Source: Deltaproteobacteria bacterium (GTDB lineage: Bacteria; Desulfobacterota; Binatia; Binatales; Binataceae). Taken from it: DNA of 9,850 nt. Shown piece after piece: positions 6,826 through 9,850 of this stretch (position 1 is the first letter of the stretch; each line of letters begins with the position of its first letter). The notes beneath the pieces were generated by a model. That model did no database searches and was not told the DNA's origin. It saw only the letters and a list, made by a program, of their open reading frames with translations. The position numbers and the translations under genes are program-made. Location: the NCBI GenBank assembly GCA_021786815.1, contig JAJYMR010000128.1, forward strand, positions 1 through 9,850, read 5' to 3'.

Positions 6826-9528
6826 ATGATGGCACATGAAGCACTTCTCGATTGGGCGGCGGGACGCCCGTTATGGCAGCAGGACGCCTTGCGGCGACTG
6901 GCCCAGCATGGCGAACTGACAGAAGACGATTTTGCGGACCTGCGCTCCCAGATCGAGATTGCGCAGGACTTGCCCGCTGAAAATCCGCCCGAGGCTACCC
7001 CGCTCGCCGCCGAACATCTTTCCGAGGCCGCCAGCGACGAGCCAAAAACGGTCCTCGCTTCGCTCGGCCCGGTGAAGAACATTGACCGGCTCGAATCTGA
7101 CCAACCCCCAATGCGTTTTGCGGTGAACGGCATCACGCTGGTCTACGGGCCGAACGCTTCCGGCAAAAGCGGATATTGCCGCATTACCAAGCAACTCTGC
7201 CGCTCACTCACTCGCGCCCCGCTTCGCGGCAACATCTACAGCAAGGCCAAGGCACCGGCTGCGGAAATCGGTCTCGGCTTCCGCGTCGGCGATGATGCCC
7301 AACCGAAAACCGAGATCGTGTGGAAGGGCAGCGATCCGCCGCCATCCGAACTGGCCCGCATATCGGTTTTCGATACTGCTACCGCGCGCGTCTATGTGGA
7401 CAAGGAACGAAAGATCGAATTTCTCCCCTACGAACTCGATCGTCTCAACAAGCTCGGCGTCGTTTTGCGCGCCCTGGATGGCGGTTTTAAAACGCGCGAA
7501 GACGCATTGAATGCCGCGGTGAATGTTCCTCTGCCGGCTGGCTACACTCAGGACACTGCGGCGTATCGGCTCGTGTCGAAACTGACGACGGCCACACCGC
7601 TCGACGACCTTCCGTCCGAGCAGGCGCTCCGCGATCTCGCCAACTGGTCCGCCGAAAATCAGGCCGAGCTTGACCGCCTCACCGAAGAATCCAAGAACGA
7701 CCCGCAGACACTCGCGCGCCTGCGCACCGAAGCGCGCCAGGCCCTTGAAACCCTCGAGGTCGACGTCGCCACAATTCAGGAAAAACTTGCAGATGCGGCG
7801 ATCGCGGCATTGTCGCAAAAGCGGCGGGACGCCGTGGCCAAGAGTGCAGCGGCGGAAGCATCGGCGCACGATCTCTTCAAGGATGAACCAATTCCAGACG
7901 TGGGATCGGAAGTCTGGCGACAGATGCTCAAATACGCACGGGAATTTGCCGCGAGTGCGTTCCCTGACCGTGATCCCCCTCAGATCGCCACCGCGGAACG
8001 GTGCGTCCTTTGCCAGCAGGAACTCGATGAACCCGCCGCGGCGCGCCTCGCCGCGTTTGATGCCTATCTGACCGACAGGGCGGCCGAAGAAGCCGCGATA
8101 GCCACGCAGACGTTTAATGCAGCCGTTGCGGCGATGCTGGCGTTGACGACGAAGACCAGGGCCAATGTCACGGCTCTTCTCGCCGGTTACGCCGCCCTCT
8201 CGCCGCAGAGAAAGGATCATGCCGAAACGTTCGCAGCCTTCTTCGAGAAGGCAGCCGCCCGCCTGCGCGGGGTCAAGGCGGCCCTGACCGCGCAGCAGTA
8301 CGACAACTTGGATCGCCTCGAAGCGCTTCCTGATTCTCCTGCGCAGCTTATCGATGACGAAATCGCGGCGCTGAAAACGGAATCGGACAACCTGAATAAT
8401 GCGAAACGCGATGACGCTGCGGCCCAGCAGCGCGCAGCGCGACTGGCGGACCTCACGGACAGAAAGAAGCTTAGCGAAGAGATAGAAGTGATTGTCGAGC
8501 GGCGGAACCGTCTCGAAGAACGGCACAAGGTCGCTGCCTGCCGCAGTGATTGCCGCGTCACGGCTATCACGCAGCAGATCACCAGGCGCCGCCGGGAAAT
8601 TCTGACGCCGACATTAAAGCAGGCGCTCAAAGACGAGCTCTCCGCGCTTCATCTCACACATATTCCCCTTGGCCTTGCTGATCGCGGCGACCTCGGCAGC
8701 AGCATTGTCGAGATTGCCCTGTCCGCGCAGCAGCGTATCGCCAACAATAGTGACGTGCTCAGCGAAGGCGAACAGCGCGGTCTTGCGCTTGCGTGCTTTC
8801 TTGCCGAACTCAATGAAGTTGGGCGCGATCACGGAATCATTATCGACGATCCCGTGTCATCTCTCGACCACTCGCGCATGGAGTCCGTCGCAGGCCGCCT
8901 TGCGCAAGAAGCCGCGAACGGTCGTCAAGTCATCGTCTTCACCCATAACATTCTTTTCCATTACATGCTGAGCAGTGCGGCCCGCAGGGCCGGTGTCGCT
9001 TGTCACGAAGAATGGATGACAAGCCTTGGCAACAATCGTTTCGGGATTATCGACAATGCCCGAAAGCCGTGGCATGTGAAGCCGGTCACGGAGCGATTGA
9101 CCGAGATTGAGCAGACGGCGCACGCGCTCAAGGACGCGGGCTATGACCGCAGCGACGAGAAGTTTCGCAGCGATGTCGCGGCGCTGTACACGCAAATGCG
9201 GACAACGTGGGAACGGATTGTCGAAGAGATATTATTCAACAAGACGATCCAGAGATTCCGACCCGAGATCATGACGCAAAGCCTCAAGGCTGCCTGTTTC
9301 GATACCGAAAACGATTATCCTGTTATCTTCGAGGGCATGAAACGAACCTCGCATTACTCTGGTCATGATCTCGCCGAAGACCTGCCGCCCGAACTCCCTG
9401 CGTCCGATGACATCGACCAGGACCTTGCAGAGCTGCGCAAATTTGCTACTTTCGCAAGGGACCGCAGGAAGGCTCTCGAAAAGTCGACCGGAGAATATGA
9501 AGCCGGCGTCGAGCCGATTCTTCTCTGA
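6826..9528 (+). CDS. AAA_13 (PrrC/RloC-like) ATPase with zinc hook and possible C-terminal nuclease domain, 900 aa
   Basis: The ATG at 6826 (or the adjacent ATG at 6829) follows an in-frame stop at 6799; only a G-run precedes it as a weak ribosome binding site. Residues 7-45 form a short N-terminal module, LLDWAAGRPLWQQDALRRLA, which I recall from other defence-type ATPases. The Walker A is YGPNASGKS (107-115). The stretch SVFDTATARVYV (about 180-192) is typical of the family. A zinc-hook CVLC (393-396) lies between two coiled coils. The signature is LSEGEQ (645-650), Walker B is IIIDDPVSSLD (671-681) and the switch is VFTHN (His707). DDPVSSLD is characteristic of AAA_13, which includes the anticodon nuclease PrrC and its zinc-hook relative RloC. 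The C-terminal ~120 residues contain R792-x3-E796 and His843/His847, reminiscent of the PrrC/RloC Arg-x3-Glu...His triad. Nuclease activity is a hypothesis. Codon style matches the two preceding genes, so it is probably part of the same module. Confidence 0.82.
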   Translation: MMAHEALLDWAAGRPLWQQDALRRLAQHGELTEDDFADLRSQIEIAQDLPAENPPEATPLAAEHLSEAASDEPKTVLASLGPVKNIDRLESDQPPMRFAVNGITLVYGPNASGKSGYCRITKQLCRSLTRAPLRGNIYSKAKAPAAEIGLGFRVGDDAQPKTEIVWKGSDPPPSELARISVFDTATARVYVDKERKIEFLPYELDRLNKLGVVLRALDGGFKTREDALNAAVNVPLPAGYTQDTAAYRLVSKLTTATPLDDLPSEQALRDLANWSAENQAELDRLTEESKNDPQTLARLRTEARQALETLEVDVATIQEKLADAAIAALSQKRRDAVAKSAAAEASAHDLFKDEPIPDVGSEVWRQMLKYAREFAASAFPDRDPPQIATAERCVLCQQELDEPAAARLAAFDAYLTDRAAEEAAIATQTFNAAVAAMLALTTKTRANVTALLAGYAALSPQRKDHAETFAAFFEKAAARLRGVKAALTAQQYDNLDRLEALPDSPAQLIDDEIAALKTESDNLNNAKRDDAAAQQRAARLADLTDRKKLSEEIEVIVERRNRLEERHKVAACRSDCRVTAITQQITRRRREILTPTLKQALKDELSALHLTHIPLGLADRGDLGSSIVEIALSAQQRIANNSDVLSEGEQRGLALACFLAELNEVGRDHGIIIDDPVSSLDHSRMESVAGRLAQEAANGRQVIVFTHNILFHYMLSSAARRAGVACHEEWMTSLGNNRFGIIDNARKPWHVKPVTERLTEIEQTAHALKDAGYDRSDEKFRSDVAALYTQMRTTWERIVEEILFNKTIQRFRPEIMTQSLKAACFDTENDYPVIFEGMKRTSHYSGHDLAEDLPPELPASDDIDQDLAELRKFATFARDRRKALEKSTGEYEAGVEPILL

Positions 9529-9850
9529 GCCGGGCTCTTCTATCCGCGCACACGGTGATGTTGGGCCGCACTCGGGGGAGACGCCACGCGATACGGCACC
9601 AGCCCAGAGACAGGAAGACAGGACGCCGCTGTGGCGCTGCTCGCGAGTCTGTAGCCATCAACTTCCAAACGGGATGCGTGGAGAGGTAGAGTCGCTGCTG
9701 CGTCACCGCCCTGAAGCGGGCGTTGGAATGTCCGCTCCATCGTAAGCGGTAATTCCGCGGCGTCTGGCCTACGCGGCGAGGGTATGCAAAGCTGAGCTCA
9801 GCGGGTTGCCCGCGAAGTGCTGCTTCCAGAGCCGAGGGGTGAGTTCGGCG
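9529..9850. other. Right flank with no convincing gene
   Basis: This stretch holds no frame with recognisable protein motifs. Just past the last stop, GAGC-CGG-GCTC (9527-9537) is a weak 4-bp stem followed by TTCTAT, too weak to call a terminator. A minus-strand frame is open from the right edge to a TAG at 9769-9771 and reads AELTPRLWKQHFAGNPLSSA plus six more residues. It could be the C-terminal end of a convergent gene beyond the window, but no family is recognised. Two hairpins at 9707-9756 are listed separately. Confidence 0.5.
9707..9756. repeat. Two adjacent hairpins in the right flank
   Basis: CGCCC (9707-9711) and GGGCG (9718-9722) form a perfect 5-bp stem around TGAAGC. Immediately after it, GGAATGTCCGCT (9725-9736) and AGCGGTAATTCC (9745-9756) pair at 10 of 12 positions around an 8-base loop. 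No T-run follows either one. They could be a bidirectional transcription-end structure between the operon and a convergent gene, or a small intergenic repeat unit. Confidence 0.4.

Noticed and set aside
7204..8526. 440-residue minus-strand open frame opposite the AAA_13 gene
   Set aside because: It is the antisense of a GC-rich gene with clear motifs, has no recognisable domain, and is rich in Arg/Gly/Phe as antisense readings usually are.
9527..9545. Rho-independent terminator after the AAA_13 gene
   Set aside because: The stem is only 4 bp and the following TTCTAT is not a U-tract.
1..9850. CRISPR array, tRNA, rRNA or insertion sequence
   Set aside because: No regularly spaced repeats, no cloverleaf-like tDNA and no transposase motifs were seen on reading both strands; coding density leaves little room outside 2705-2892, 6741-6825 and 9529-9850.

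Overview
The window looks like a bacterial accessory region with no rRNA, tRNA, CRISPR array or recognisable transposase. The right-hand part is GC-rich with strong G/C preference at third codon positions, which fits an alphaproteobacterium (sphingomonad or rhizobial type), but this is inference from codon style and protein flavour. All confident genes are on the + strand and form two tightly packed modules.

Left module (1-2704): a gene cut by the window edge encodes a RadA-like RecA-fold ATPase with a Lon-like C-terminal domain and an apparently degenerate P-loop. It overlaps by 4 bases a gene for a 361-residue coiled-coil protein of unknown family. That gene overlaps one for a 159-residue protein with a probable winged helix at its C-terminus. 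The overlaps argue for one translationally coupled operon. I do not recognise this gene trio as a named system.

Junction (2705-2892): 188 bases without a full-length gene. They hold two short open frames that become one ~59-residue reading if one T of a TTTT run is skipped. The second frame ends in an ATGA overlap with the next gene.

Right module (2893-9528): an SbcD/Mre11-type metallophosphoesterase with substituted motif residues, then an ATGA-overlapped SbcC/Rad50-like ATPase of 902 residues. The latter has a small beta-rich domain where the zinc hook would normally be. After 85 bases comes a 900-residue AAA_13 (PrrC/RloC-like) ATPase that does carry a CxxC zinc hook and has an Arg-x3-Glu...His pattern at its C-terminus. 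A plausible reading is a DNA-end-sensing nuclease pair linked to a second SMC-like ATPase that could act as a damage- or phage-triggered effector. No function is demonstrated by the sequence alone.

Right flank (9529-9850): no convincing gene, two small hairpins, and a 26-residue open minus-strand frame running off the edge. The change in codon style near 2705 suggests two modules of different origin placed side by side, as in a defence or integration hotspot.
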